Origin: Gammaproteobacteria bacterium
Lineage (GTDB): Bacteria > Pseudomonadota > Gammaproteobacteria > HK1
DNA length: 64,000 nt
Reading direction: 5' to 3'
Assembly (NCBI GenBank): GCA_021773635.1
Contig: JAJFJV010000019.1
Coordinates: forward strand, 355,014-419,013
The position numbers and the translations under genes are program-made. Under the pieces are notes generated by a model. That model had not been told where the DNA came from. It worked only from the letters and a program-made list of their open reading frames with translations, and did not search any database. Below are positions 50,203 through 60,510 of this stretch, in pieces (positions within the stretch are counted from its first letter, which is position 1; each line of letters starts with the position of its first letter).

Positions 50203-53200
50203 ATGACCCTATACGATAAAGAGTGTGGAAAGGTAACAGCCGCGGAGAGAGCCCGGTGCACTACTGCGTGTATCGGCATTGACATCGGTTCCACCACGGT
50301 CAAAGCAACGGTGGTGGACCCGAAAAGCCGGAAGATCCTTTGGCGTGACTACCAGCGTCACCACACTCACCAGCCGGAAGCCACGCTTGATTTCCTGGAG
50401 CGCATCGCAACAGCATTTCCTGCACTCGGCCCGGAGCAAACACGAATCTTCGTAACCGGCTCCGGCGCCGGGCCGCTCAAAGAGCCGCTCGGCGCGCGCT
50501 TCGTTCAGGAAGTCAACGCGGTCACCATGAGCGTGGAACAGCTCCATCCAGAAGTGCACAGCGTCATCGAACTCGGCGGCCAGGACGCAAAAATTATCCA
50601 TTTCAGGGAGAATTCAGAGACCGGGGAAAGACGCGTACAAACCTCCATGAATGACAAGTGTGCCTCCGGCACCGGCGCTACCATCGACAAATGTCTGATC
50701 AAGGTGGGCCTGCCCCAGGAGGCACTGGCAAAGATCCATTTCGATGCCACGAAACTTCATCACGTTGCCGCCAAGTGCGGTGTATTTGCTGAAACAGACG
50801 TCGTTAATCTGGTGAAAACCGGGGTGCCTGCGGAGGAAATCCTGTGCTCTCTCGCAGACGCCATTGTGTTACAGAACATCTCAGTACTAGCTCGCGGCAA
50901 TACCCTCAAGGATCGCGTTTTATTGCTGGGGGGCCCCAATAATTATCTACCCTTCCTGCAGGAATGCTGGCGTATCCGCATTCCCCAGACCTGGAGTGAG
51001 CGTGGCTACGAGCCACCCGCCGGCGTGCCGACGGATGAACTCATCGTGGTACCCGAGGCAAGCCTCTATTACGCAGCCTACGGCGCCGTCCTGTATGGCC
51101 TGCACGAGCCCGCGGACGTAGGCATATACCGGGGACTCGCCGCCTTCAAAAACTTCGTAGAGAACGATGGACGCACGGCCCATCTCAGGGAGCATGCCGG
51201 CCCGCCGCTGGTGCATACACGAGAGGAATATGCGCATTTTCGGGGCCACTACCAGGTGCCCGCTTTCAAGGCAGCAAGATTCACTGCCGGGGAACGGATT
51301 CTCGGAACCATCGGGGTGGATGGCGGTTCCACCAGTTCCAAGGCAGTCCTCATCGATGACCGGGGCGAGGTTCTGCTCAAGGAATATCAACTTTCCAGAG
51401 GCAATCCCATCCAGGACACCCGGGAATTACTCGGCCGTATCGATGAAGCCGTGCGTAGTCAGGGTGCTGTCCTTGAGGTCCGGGGGTTCGGGGTCACCGG
51501 CTACGCAGCACCGGTGCTGGAACGTGCCCTGCTCGCCGACACAAACATTGTCGAAACGGTCGCACACATGAGCAGCGCCTTGCATTACTTCCCCGAGATC
51601 GATGTCATCTGCGATATCGGAGGACAGGACATCAAGGTATTGCTGTTGCAAAACCGGGATATCAAGGACTTCCGCCTCTCGAACCAGTGCAGCGCCGGCA
51701 ATGGCATGCTGCTACAGGCCATGGCCGACCAGTTTGGCATTGCCATCACTGAATATGCCGATGCCGCCTTCAAGGCCACACTGTCACCCAAGTTCAGCTA
51801 TGGCTGTGCGGTGTTCCTCGATGCCGATCGCGTTAACTTCCAGAAAGAAGGCTACACCCGCGAGGAGATGCTCGCTGGTCTCGCCCTGGTGCTGCCCAAG
51901 AATATCTGGCAGTACGTGGTACAGATCCCGCGCATGGCGGAATTGGGAACCCGTTTCGTGTTGCAGGGAGGGACCCAACACAACCTCGCCGCGGTAAAAA
52001 CCCAGGTGGACTATATTTGTGAGCGCGTACCGGGAGCCGAGGTGCGCATTCACCCACATCCGGGAGAAGCTGGCGCCATCGGTGCGGCCTTCGAGGCCCA
52101 GCACGAAGTACGCCGCCGTGGACACAGCCGCTTCGTAGGCCTGCAATCGGCCATCGATATCCGCTATACCACCCGCACCGACGAATCTACGCGCTGCACC
52201 TTCTGCCCCAACAACTGCACCCGCAGTTTTATCGATACCGAGACTCCGGACGGCCGGACCGCCCGTTACATTTCGGGATTTTCTTGCGAAAAGGGCACCG
52301 TCGAGAACTCAAAGGCCCTGAAGAGGATGGTGCGGGAGCGCAAGAAGACCGCCATGCGTTATCCGAATCTCGTTGCCTACGAAGCACGCCAGTGCTTCAA
52401 ACACGGTTACGAACATGCACCCATGCCCGGAGCCGATGTCTCGATCACGGACTTCAGGGTGAAACGGGGATTTTTTGGCGGCATCCGGCGCAGATCTCAC
52501 AGCCGTCCATTTAACCGTTCCTCCGCAACCGCCCTGGCAGCCCGCAAGAAGATCCGCATCGGCATGCCCAGGGTACTTAATATGTGGTCTACCGGACCCT
52601 TCTGGCGTACCTATTTCGAGACCCTCGGGCTCAATCGCAACGGTATCGTTTTCAGTGACAATACCAGTACCGAGTTGTGGCTGGAGGGCGGGAAATACGG
52701 TTCCGCGGATGCGTGCTATCCGGGCAAGGTCGCCCAGGCCCATATCCATAACCTGCTATTTCATAAACACAAACGCAACAAGCCGCTCGATTACATCTAT
52801 TTCCCCTGCATCACTCATCTGCCGAGCGGCATGGAAAAGGTCATGGACCATGCCGCCTGTCCCATCGTCGCGGGAACCCCGAAAGTGATGCGCGCCGCCT
52901 TTACCAAGGATGTCGACTTTTTTGCACAACGCAATATTCAATACATCGACCATGCGCTGAGCATGGCCGAACCGCTGCTATTCAAACAGCAAATGTTCGA
53001 GGCCTGGAAACAGCGCCTCGATATCACCGAAGACGAGAGTGATTTCGCGGTGCAAGAGGGCCTGAAGGCACTGCGGGCCTTTGACCAGGACCTGGAGGAA
53101 AGGGGAAGAGCGATACTGGAGCAGGTCGAAACGGAAAATCGTCTTGCCATCCTCCTTATCGGCCGCCCCTACCACAGCGACCCGGGGCTCAATCACGGTG

Positions 53201-53886
53201 TGCTGGAGGAATTTCAGGCGCTCGGCTACCCGATCCTTTCCATGCGCTCAATTCCCCGGGACAAGGCCTGGCTCGAGCGATTTTTCCATTCGGACCTGGC
53301 GCAAGGACGCATCGATACGCCCCTCGAGATCACCGATGTCTGGCCGGAGAATTACAGCACCAACAGTGTCCTCAAGGTTTGGGCGGCGAAGTTCGCCGCC
53401 CGTCATCCCAATGTCGCAGTCATCGATCTCTCCAGCTTCAAATGCGGACACGACGCGCCCACCTATGGCCTCATCGACAGCATCTTTGCGGCCTCGCCGA
53501 CGCCTTACTCGACGCTACACGATATCGATGCCAACAAGCCATCCGGATCGATCAAGATCCGGGTCAAGACCTATGCATACACGCTCCGTCGCCGCCAGGA
53601 ACAACTGGACCGGCGTGCGGCCATGCGGAAATTCCGCATCTCGGATATCACCACCTCCCGGCCATCCGCTCGGGTTAGCGACCAACGTATCCCCCACGAA
53701 GTAGAGGCTCCTCAAAAGGAGGTCTCGCTGCCTCGAACATCGGTTGATGCCACTTCCGCATGCCCGCTTGCCGAGGAAGATGACCATGCCTGCCAGATCT
53801 GCATACGCGGCCAAATGGCACGGCACCCATCTGCTGTGGATGAAGAACGGATCGTGGCCACCGGGAACAAGGGGGATTCGCAATGA
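50203..53886 (+). CDS. 2-hydroxyacyl-CoA dehydratase activase-type ATPase, tandem ASKHA plus DUF2229
   Basis: 1227 aa. Two ASKHA ATPase domains of the BcrA/BadF/HgdC type: GIDIGSTTVKATVV (about 25) and GVDGGSTSSKAVL (about 365). In the first, Cys153 (MNDKCASGTG) and Cys192 (AAKCGVFAE) are 39 apart, the same spacing as the [4Fe-4S] ligands of HgdC, which sits between two subunits. A DUF2229-like activase-associated region follows (from about 785: IRIGMPRVLNMWSTGPF). Such proteins use ATP to fire a low-potential electron into radical dehydratases or benzoyl-CoA-type reductases. The usual large dehydratase subunits are absent apart from the partner downstream, so the substrate is unknown. Seventeen bases after the TRAP permease, so probably cotranscribed. 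Confidence 0.85.
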   Translation: MTLYDKECGKVTAAERARCTTACIGIDIGSTTVKATVVDPKSRKILWRDYQRHHTHQPEATLDFLERIATAFPALGPEQTRIFVTGSGAGPLKEPLGARFVQEVNAVTMSVEQLHPEVHSVIELGGQDAKIIHFRENSETGERRVQTSMNDKCASGTGATIDKCLIKVGLPQEALAKIHFDATKLHHVAAKCGVFAETDVVNLVKTGVPAEEILCSLADAIVLQNISVLARGNTLKDRVLLLGGPNNYLPFLQECWRIRIPQTWSERGYEPPAGVPTDELIVVPEASLYYAAYGAVLYGLHEPADVGIYRGLAAFKNFVENDGRTAHLREHAGPPLVHTREEYAHFRGHYQVPAFKAARFTAGERILGTIGVDGGSTSSKAVLIDDRGEVLLKEYQLSRGNPIQDTRELLGRIDEAVRSQGAVLEVRGFGVTGYAAPVLERALLADTNIVETVAHMSSALHYFPEIDVICDIGGQDIKVLLLQNRDIKDFRLSNQCSAGNGMLLQAMADQFGIAITEYADAAFKATLSPKFSYGCAVFLDADRVNFQKEGYTREEMLAGLALVLPKNIWQYVVQIPRMAELGTRFVLQGGTQHNLAAVKTQVDYICERVPGAEVRIHPHPGEAGAIGAAFEAQHEVRRRGHSRFVGLQSAIDIRYTTRTDESTRCTFCPNNCTRSFIDTETPDGRTARYISGFSCEKGTVENSKALKRMVRERKKTAMRYPNLVAYEARQCFKHGYEHAPMPGADVSITDFRVKRGFFGGIRRRSHSRPFNRSSATALAARKKIRIGMPRVLNMWSTGPFWRTYFETLGLNRNGIVFSDNTSTELWLEGGKYGSADACYPGKVAQAHIHNLLFHKHKRNKPLDYIYFPCITHLPSGMEKVMDHAACPIVAGTPKVMRAAFTKDVDFFAQRNIQYIDHALSMAEPLLFKQQMFEAWKQRLDITEDESDFAVQEGLKALRAFDQDLEERGRAILEQVETENRLAILLIGRPYHSDPGLNHGVLEEFQALGYPILSMRSIPRDKAWLERFFHSDLAQGRIDTPLEITDVWPENYSTNSVLKVWAAKFAARHPNVAVIDLSSFKCGHDAPTYGLIDSIFAASPTPYSTLHDIDANKPSGSIKIRVKTYAYTLRRRQEQLDRRAAMRKFRISDITTSRPSARVSDQRIPHEVEAPQKEVSLPRTSVDATSACPLAEEDDHACQICIRGQMARHPSAVDEERIVATGNKGDSQ

Positions 53887-55697
53887 ACAATAACAAGCCT
53901 GTTGCGCACATGCTCGAAAAGCTGGACGCGAGCGACAACGGAAGCCCACGGGAAATGCGTCCTCCACGAATCGACTCACGGCAGTTCGAGATTCCCGTTG
54001 ACGGTCACGACGACCCCGGGCACGAAACCGTGGAGCACTGGTACGACAAGGTGCCACAACACTTTTCCGAAGATCAACGCACAACCACCACGCTTCTTTT
54101 TGCCGGCCTGACCGTGGCGCACGATCGCTTCATTGAGGCGGCGCTCCAGGGCCTCGGCTATCGCATCAAGGCGCTGGCCTGTCCCGATAACAAGGCCCTC
54201 AACCTGGGCAAGGAATTCGGTAATCGGGGGCAGTGCAATCCAACTTACTACACTGTGGGGAACCTGCTGAAATATCTCCAGAAGCTTCGCGATGTAGAGG
54301 GCCTTTCCACCGCCGAGATTATCGAGAGCTACATCTTCATCACCGCCAATAGCTGCGGGCCCTGCCGCTTTGGCATGTATGCGACGGAATACCGCAAGGC
54401 ACTCCGCGATGCCGGCTTCGAGGGCTTTCGGGTACTGCTGTTTCAGCAAACGGATGGCTTCGTTACGACCCCTGATGACAAAACAGAGACTCCGGTCTTC
54501 AACCCGAAATTATTCTCCAGGGTTGTCATTACCGGCATTGTTGGAAAGACGCTGCGGTGCCTCGGCTTCCAGGTCCGCTCCCTGCGCCCGGAAAAGCATG
54601 GCGCGATCCATAAGGACAAGGACAGTGCAAAAGCCCTTATTTTTACCCCGAAATTCTTTGTTCGGGTGATTGTCGCCGCAGCCGCTGGCGATGTATTGAA
54701 TGCACTCGGCTACCGTATCCGCCCCTTCGAGATCGAGCCGGGCGCCACTGACCGGGCGCTCGAGCAATGCCAGCAAACCGTCTGCGATGCCCTGTTACAC
54801 AACCGTTCCGTCCTGCGCGCCCTCTATCGCTGCCGAAAGCGGCTGAATCGTATCCAGGTGGACCGGACAAGGATAAAACCCCGGGTATCGATAATCGGTG
54901 AGTTCTGGGCCATGACCACTGAAGGTGAGGGCAATTACCACCTGCAACGCTTTCTCGAGTCCGAGGGCGCCGAGGTGGTTATCCAGCCCCTCACGGCATG
55001 GCTGCTTTACCTAATATGGGAGCGCCGTTTCGACCTCAAGCGGAGAGAAATGCTGAAGGGCGCTGATGCCGGCTATAACGGTCTGAGAGGTATAAACATC
55101 GCGCGCCTCCGCCTCAATCTGTGGGCCGCCGACAAGGCTCTGCTTGCCCTGTTCTCCCTGTTTTCTCGAGTCATCGGGCTCAAGGATCATCATATTCCGG
55201 ATATGGACAAGCTGGCGGAACTGAGCCATCGCTATTACGACAATCACCTGCGTGGCGGTGAAGGCCATATGGAGGTGGGCAAGGTCATTTACAACGCGCT
55301 ACATAATCACGTGAACATGATCATCAGCGTAAAACCGTTCGGCTGCATGCCTTCCAGCGGGATCTCGGACGGCATCCAGACACTGATCAGCGAGATCTAT
55401 CCAAAGACCCTGTTCCTGCCCATAGAAACTACCGGGGATGGGGCGATCAATGCCTACAGCCGTATCCAGATGCAGCTGTTCAGAGCCCGACAGGTCGCCA
55501 CCAAAGAGACCCACGATGCCTACGCGGCATACGGCATCGAAGATGGTGCCGTACAGGCCTTTGTGAAACGTCGTCCAAAAATGACCCGCGCCCTGTACCG
55601 GAGCGCACATCGCGCCGGTTCGAGCAGCGCCGATTTCGTACACGATGTGGGTGAGAAACTGGCTCAACACTCTGCCCGGCCTGCCAGCACCAACTGA
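53883..55697 (+). CDS. HgdB-like activase/dehydratase partner protein
   Basis: 604 aa, overlapping the activase stop by ATGA. The TANSCGPCRFGMYATEYRKAL region carries a Cys-x2-Cys of the type seen in the C-terminal part of fused activase proteins, and SVKPFGCMPSSGISDGI another Cys motif. In many bacteria this region is part of one polypeptide with the preceding gene; here it is split in two. Probably binds an Fe-S cluster as electron acceptor of the activase. Substrate unknown. Confidence 0.75.
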   Translation: MNNNKPVAHMLEKLDASDNGSPREMRPPRIDSRQFEIPVDGHDDPGHETVEHWYDKVPQHFSEDQRTTTTLLFAGLTVAHDRFIEAALQGLGYRIKALACPDNKALNLGKEFGNRGQCNPTYYTVGNLLKYLQKLRDVEGLSTAEIIESYIFITANSCGPCRFGMYATEYRKALRDAGFEGFRVLLFQQTDGFVTTPDDKTETPVFNPKLFSRVVITGIVGKTLRCLGFQVRSLRPEKHGAIHKDKDSAKALIFTPKFFVRVIVAAAAGDVLNALGYRIRPFEIEPGATDRALEQCQQTVCDALLHNRSVLRALYRCRKRLNRIQVDRTRIKPRVSIIGEFWAMTTEGEGNYHLQRFLESEGAEVVIQPLTAWLLYLIWERRFDLKRREMLKGADAGYNGLRGINIARLRLNLWAADKALLALFSLFSRVIGLKDHHIPDMDKLAELSHRYYDNHLRGGEGHMEVGKVIYNALHNHVNMIISVKPFGCMPSSGISDGIQTLISEIYPKTLFLPIETTGDGAINAYSRIQMQLFRARQVATKETHDAYAAYGIEDGAVQAFVKRRPKMTRALYRSAHRAGSSSADFVHDVGEKLAQHSARPASTN

Positions 55698-55714
55698 CGC
55701 GGCATCGAGGATTA

Positions 55715-58700
55715 TTATTTTTTCATCAGGCTCTCGTATACCGCCACTATTTCCGGCGACACACTGGTGTCGGAAGAAGCGTCCATCGCCTTTCTGTAAG
55801 ACTTGTACACCTCAATAGCCTCCTCCCTTTTCCCCAGCCTTGTATAGCAAAACATAAGCCCACGGCAGCCCTCTTCAGAGCCTTCGTCGATCTCCAGAAT
55901 CCTGCGATAACACTGAATAGCATTCTCAACGTCATCATGCTCGTCCCAGAATTTCGCCAGCTTACGCATGCAGTGCAAAAAGCAGGCACCCAATTCCGCA
56001 CGCGCTGCGACGTACCACTCACGCTCAGTTTCGCTTGCCATAAATGGCCCGCCGTAAAGCTTGAGAAGCTTGCTGGATACACTTGAAGCACGATCAGTAT
56101 CCACCGGCATGATATCAACCTCGCATAACTGCTCCACCTCCCCGGCGAGACGTTCAAGAGCCCAGGTATCGAGCCAGCAATAGTGGCTATTCAAACTGAT
56201 GCAGCCCTCGCTAACCAGAATCGCCCTGTCCTCACCAAGTATCTTTCGCAGCCGGTGAATCGCCGTCGTCAGGGAGCGGCGGGAATAGGTTTCATCAACA
56301 CCGGGCCAGAGCGCCTCGGCGAGACGCTGCTCGGGCACATCCCTGCCACCGAAAGCAATTATTGCCTTCATCAGTTCCATCGGTTTGCGTTGCAGCTTTG
56401 CGATCATGCCTATGCTGTGATCGTCTTTCAGCAGCTTGCACTGTCCGAGAGTATGAATCCGGAATATCCATGGCCACTCATCAATCCTGTTTCCGGATGC
56501 GGGTGGCGCCAGCCCGCGTAGCTTTATGAGGCTCCGCACATAGTCAACCTCGATCTGCTCCTCAAGGGCCGCGGCACAGAGTTCCGCCATCACCTCCGGC
56601 CGCCACCATAATGTATGCCGATAGCCGTATTCCCGACCGAGTTGCATCGCGTAGTGCAAAGACTTCAGTCCCGAACGCCTTCGCCCGTGCTCAAGCGCAA
56701 GATATGCGTAGCAAAGGAAGCTCATGAATTCGAGCAAGTGATTGTTTATGTTGCGTGCCAACTCGTGAACCTGACGGAGATGTGCAGCACCTTTTCTTTC
56801 ATCGCCGCACTCAAAGAGTATCTGTGCCATTGCCAGTCGGCAGATTATCTCGATAAAGGGATTTCCCACCTCAATGGAAAGCCGAAGCGCGGTTTTCTGA
56901 AACTGGAAAGCCAGTAACGTATCACCACGTAATATCGCGGCCCAGGCCGACAAATAATTGATCAGGCTTTGCTCCTGTCTCCGTTCGGGCGCGGGCTCCA
57001 AAGCGATTTCCTCCAATAACCGATCGGCAGTATCCAGATCGCCCACACCCAGCGCCCCGCCAAGGCCGTTAATCCGCAACTGCTGGCTCCACAGGGTAAC
57101 CCCGGCCCGCTGCGCTATTTCCAGACCTTCCTGCATTGCCATCAGGCAGTCCTCACCCTTTGCCTCCAGCATGAGACACATGGATTCAATGTTCTTTTGG
57201 GTAATGAGCGCCAAAGGCTCCGCGTCGATTCTGGCAAGCACCTTGCCTACCAGGCTGAGTACCTCATGAGTTTTCGAAAAGTAGCCGACCCACATATAGG
57301 AAAACGCGATGTGCAGGGCAACAGCCAGATGGAATCTGGATAACGGCTGCGACTTCGATGCCGTATAGGCCTTTTCCACCCAATACTCGATATCAGGATT
57401 ATCCGGTTGGCGCAGACCCATCGACATGAACAGGCAAGACGTCACGTGCGACTCGACACCTTCGGAAAGGGCGCCAGAATGGCTTCGCAACAGCTCGTCC
57501 GCGATCGCTATCCACGGATCCAGCAATGCGAGGTCATCCCCCTCATAAAGGATCGCGCGCATTATCCCCGAGCATGACTGCACCATGCCGGAAACATCAG
57601 GCTCCGAAGCCGAGGCGAAAAGGGCATAAGCCTGCTCGTAAAAACGTCGGCTCTCTCTCAATGCAAAAGGAAAGCGGCACGCGGCCAGCCAGTAGATCAT
57701 CCATGGATTTTCCTTCATCCGCTCGATTGGGAATTCGTCCAGCCACTGGGCAAAGGTTTCCCGACGACCATCCTGAATCAACTCGCTGGCATGGCGCTGT
57801 ATGACATCTACCAGTTGCTCCCAGCATTCATTCTCAAGCAACAGTTCTATAGCATCTTCCAGCTGTCCGTTCTTTTCCAGTAGCGTTATAACTTTTTCAT
57901 AATTGATCCGTCCCATAGCCTGCCTGACGGGACTTTTTCCGGCGGCTCGCAGAAAATCACGGAAGATCGGATGGTATTCATAGATTACGGGTTTGAGCCT
58001 TCTGTTTGCCGATACAAAATGGTGCCGCCGGCTTAACTCATCCAGAATTGAAGCACTTGATGGATTCGATGTTAATGCCTCCGCGATTGCTGCCGTCAAC
58101 CGCGGCACAATTGCGGTCTGCGAGAGGAAGTCCCGTGTGCTCTGGTCCAGCTTCTGATAGATTTCGCGCGCAAGATAATCATATATGACGGTCGGGGTCA
58201 GGGTCTCCGGAGAGTCCGGCAACAAACCGTCGATACCGATATGCTCAAGCATTAATACCAGGCCGGCAGCCCAGCCCTGAGTTTTTGTATATAGCTGATG
58301 GCACTTTTCTCCGGAAAGCTCCAGACCGTGCAGTTTTACGATCTCGTCCGATTCATCCTGTGTTAGGCGAAGATCGTCCCAGCCCAGAAGCTTCATCTGT
58401 CGATTAGCAAAAAACTTCGCCATCGCATCCGGAGGTTTATTCCGGCTGACAATCACCACCCGCCCGCCAGGCGGCAACTCGGAGAGGCCATAACGGATTA
58501 CGTTATGAAATTGAGAATGGCGGGGAACGTTCTGATAATCATCAAAGACCATGACAAAAGGATTGTGGAGGCGCGCAAACAGGTCACGGAAGTAGCCTCT
58601 GGTAAAGGTTGCCAGGTCGCCCAGATATTCTGGCGAATATTTCAATAATAATTTTCGTCCCGCATTTCTGTGGGCAGGCCCATCGCCAAAGATATTTCCG

Positions 58701-59074
58701 GTGGCGCTGACAAACTTTTTTCCAAGTTCGCGGATATAACGGTTGGCAAAATGTGGAATATCCTCGACAGATTCCGGAAACGAAATGGAGGAGAGATCAC
58801 CAGGATATTTTTTGTGCGCGGCCAAACGCAGGTAGTAAAAAAAAGTTGCGATATCTGCCTCACCCTGGTCAAGCTGATACCACAAACTATCCGGTTTCCG
58901 GTTTTCCAGGTAGCTGGAAACCAGCGTGGTCTTTCCGCAACCCGGAGGCCCGGTTAACCAGATAATCGATTGATCTCCGCCCCCCTCGATGAGGGAGAAC
59001 AACCGCTGTCTCGGGAGAATTCCAGTCAACCCTGGTCGCGTGATCTTTGCCAGGGAATAGAGCGAATCCTTCAT
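55715..59074 (-). CDS. STAND ATPase transcriptional regulator with C-terminal BTAD/SARP-like module
   Basis: About 1119 aa from Met at 59074, which has GGAGGG upstream; the frame runs on to 59131. NACHT/STAND P-loop GPPGCGKTT near residue 41-50, then a MalT-like winged-helix and TPR-like superhelix (about 330-850). The C-terminal third has an OmpR-like DNA-binding part (SRRSLTTAIHRLRKILGED) and a bacterial transcriptional activator (BTAD) TPR module ending EVYKSYRKAMDASSDTS. Such proteins act as ligand-gated activators. Convergent with the activase operon, which it may control. Confidence 0.85.
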   Translation of the reverse strand: MKDSLYSLAKITRPGLTGILPRQRLFSLIEGGGDQSIIWLTGPPGCGKTTLVSSYLENRKPDSLWYQLDQGEADIATFFYYLRLAAHKKYPGDLSSISFPESVEDIPHFANRYIRELGKKFVSATGNIFGDGPAHRNAGRKLLLKYSPEYLGDLATFTRGYFRDLFARLHNPFVMVFDDYQNVPRHSQFHNVIRYGLSELPPGGRVVIVSRNKPPDAMAKFFANRQMKLLGWDDLRLTQDESDEIVKLHGLELSGEKCHQLYTKTQGWAAGLVLMLEHIGIDGLLPDSPETLTPTVIYDYLAREIYQKLDQSTRDFLSQTAIVPRLTAAIAEALTSNPSSASILDELSRRHHFVSANRRLKPVIYEYHPIFRDFLRAAGKSPVRQAMGRINYEKVITLLEKNGQLEDAIELLLENECWEQLVDVIQRHASELIQDGRRETFAQWLDEFPIERMKENPWMIYWLAACRFPFALRESRRFYEQAYALFASASEPDVSGMVQSCSGIMRAILYEGDDLALLDPWIAIADELLRSHSGALSEGVESHVTSCLFMSMGLRQPDNPDIEYWVEKAYTASKSQPLSRFHLAVALHIAFSYMWVGYFSKTHEVLSLVGKVLARIDAEPLALITQKNIESMCLMLEAKGEDCLMAMQEGLEIAQRAGVTLWSQQLRINGLGGALGVGDLDTADRLLEEIALEPAPERRQEQSLINYLSAWAAILRGDTLLAFQFQKTALRLSIEVGNPFIEIICRLAMAQILFECGDERKGAAHLRQVHELARNINNHLLEFMSFLCYAYLALEHGRRRSGLKSLHYAMQLGREYGYRHTLWWRPEVMAELCAAALEEQIEVDYVRSLIKLRGLAPPASGNRIDEWPWIFRIHTLGQCKLLKDDHSIGMIAKLQRKPMELMKAIIAFGGRDVPEQRLAEALWPGVDETYSRRSLTTAIHRLRKILGEDRAILVSEGCISLNSHYCWLDTWALERLAGEVEQLCEVDIMPVDTDRASSVSSKLLKLYGGPFMASETEREWYVAARAELGACFLHCMRKLAKFWDEHDDVENAIQCYRRILEIDEGSEEGCRGLMFCYTRLGKREEAIEVYKSYRKAMDASSDTSVSPEIVAVYESLMKK

Positions 59075-59131
59075 GGACAAGCCCTCCGGGAGAGGCGTTG
59101 CAAACCCTTGGCACAGGGCACGGGGTAGCAC

Positions 59132-59664
59132 GTGTGGGTATTATCCCGGCACGGCAAAAACAGGAGGATTTTCGGATTGGGGGCATTGCTCCTTGCATAA
59201 AGCAACGTCCCGCATATGCCCACCAGGCTAGTTGCTATCGGGATCGTGCCCCGCCTCATGAAAAATTGGCCCCACCAGGCACTCAAATACTTGTCCAGGC
59301 CATCCATGTACTAAACCTCTCGATGAGGTCAAGGTGCACGCCACGTTTGTCCTGCTCCAGGACAAGGTATTGGTAACCCCGGAATCCCCCGCTCACGCTG
59401 TGCTCGAAGCACCAGTACCCCGACCGGTTACATACAGACCCGGAGCGCCTCCGGAATCACGAAAGCGCCGCGCTCATCATGAGCCCGTAAGCTAAACATA
59501 GTTCCTTCCCCAAACTATTGAAAGCCGATTGATGAGAGCTAATAAGCCATGAAGCCCGATTGGGAAATTACCGTTTCGGAAAGCAGGCAAACACCGCTAG
59601 CGCACGGAGCAAAGGGTGTGCAGGGACGATACCTTGACCCTGGACCCCAGGCTGGCTGGGGCAG
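59132..59664. other. gene-free region between regulator and panC
   Basis: No convincing gene, RNA or repeat. It contains the regulator's upstream region and the 3' flank of panC. A short minus-strand frame (59071-59307) has no ribosome site or family and is not called. Confidence 0.5.
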
Positions 59665-60510
59665 CTAGGCGATACGAAGATTGTCAATCAACCGCGCCCT
59701 GCCGAGCCAGGCGGCGGCCAGTACCACCAGATCGGTATCATCTTCGCCCGGTGGCATCAGCGCCGAGGCGGTGCGCACGGAGAAGTAGTCGGGTCTGAAG
59801 CCCGCCTTTTTTAGTGCCCGGATACCCGTGGCTTCCAGTGCCTCGAAGTTTCTTTTCCCAGCCTGCGCTGCATCCCGGACCATACAAAGCTGGCGGTAGA
59901 GCTCCGGGGCAGCAGCAGCCTCGGCGGCGCTCAGATAAGCATTGCGCGAACTGAGTGCGAGCCCGGACTTTTCCCGTACCGTGGGTACCGGAATGATATC
60001 GGTAGGCAGATGAAGGTCCCGCACCATGCGCCGGACTACGAGTAACTGCTGGTAATCCTTTTCACCAAAAAGGGCGACATCGGGCGCCACCAGATTAAAG
60101 AGAATACCGAGCACGGTAGCGACCCCACGAAAAAAACCTGGCCGATGTTCACCACAGAGCACATCGCCCAGGGCAGGAACCTCGATGACGGTGGCGTGTC
60201 CGGCGCCGCGCGGATAGATCTCGGTCACCTCAGGCAAGAACACCAGGCCGGCACCCGCCTCAACCAGCTTTTCCAGATCCGCGTCCAGGGTACGTGGATA
60301 GGCATCAAAATCCTCTCCGGGAGCAAACTGGAAGGGATTCACAAAAATACTCACCACCGTGAGATCAGCCAGTTCCACGGCGCGTTTCACTAATGCAAGA
60401 TGACCGGCGTGGAGGTTGCCCAGCGTAGGAACAAAGGCAATACGCTGGCCCCGGGCACGTGCGTTTGCCAGTGCGCCACGCAATTCCCCACACTCTTCCA
60501 CGGTACGCAT
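59665..60510 (-). CDS. panC: pantothenate synthetase (panC)
   Basis: 281 aa, normal length. Joins pantoate and β-alanine with ATP in coenzyme A synthesis. Nucleotidyl-transferase motifs: PTLGNLHAGHLALV (HxGH-type), FVNPFQFAPGEDFDAYPR, FGEKDYQQL and REKSGLALSSRNAYLS. Overlaps panB by one base. Confidence 0.97.
   Translation of the reverse strand: MRTVEECGELRGALANARARGQRIAFVPTLGNLHAGHLALVKRAVELADLTVVSIFVNPFQFAPGEDFDAYPRTLDADLEKLVEAGAGLVFLPEVTEIYPRGAGHATVIEVPALGDVLCGEHRPGFFRGVATVLGILFNLVAPDVALFGEKDYQQLLVVRRMVRDLHLPTDIIPVPTVREKSGLALSSRNAYLSAAEAAAAPELYRQLCMVRDAAQAGKRNFEALEATGIRALKKAGFRPDYFSVRTASALMPPGEDDTDLVVLAAAWLGRARLIDNLRIA

Noticed and set aside
59071..59307. Minus-strand open frame of 78 codons
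   Set aside because: No ribosome site or protein-like composition, and it overlaps the regulator start.
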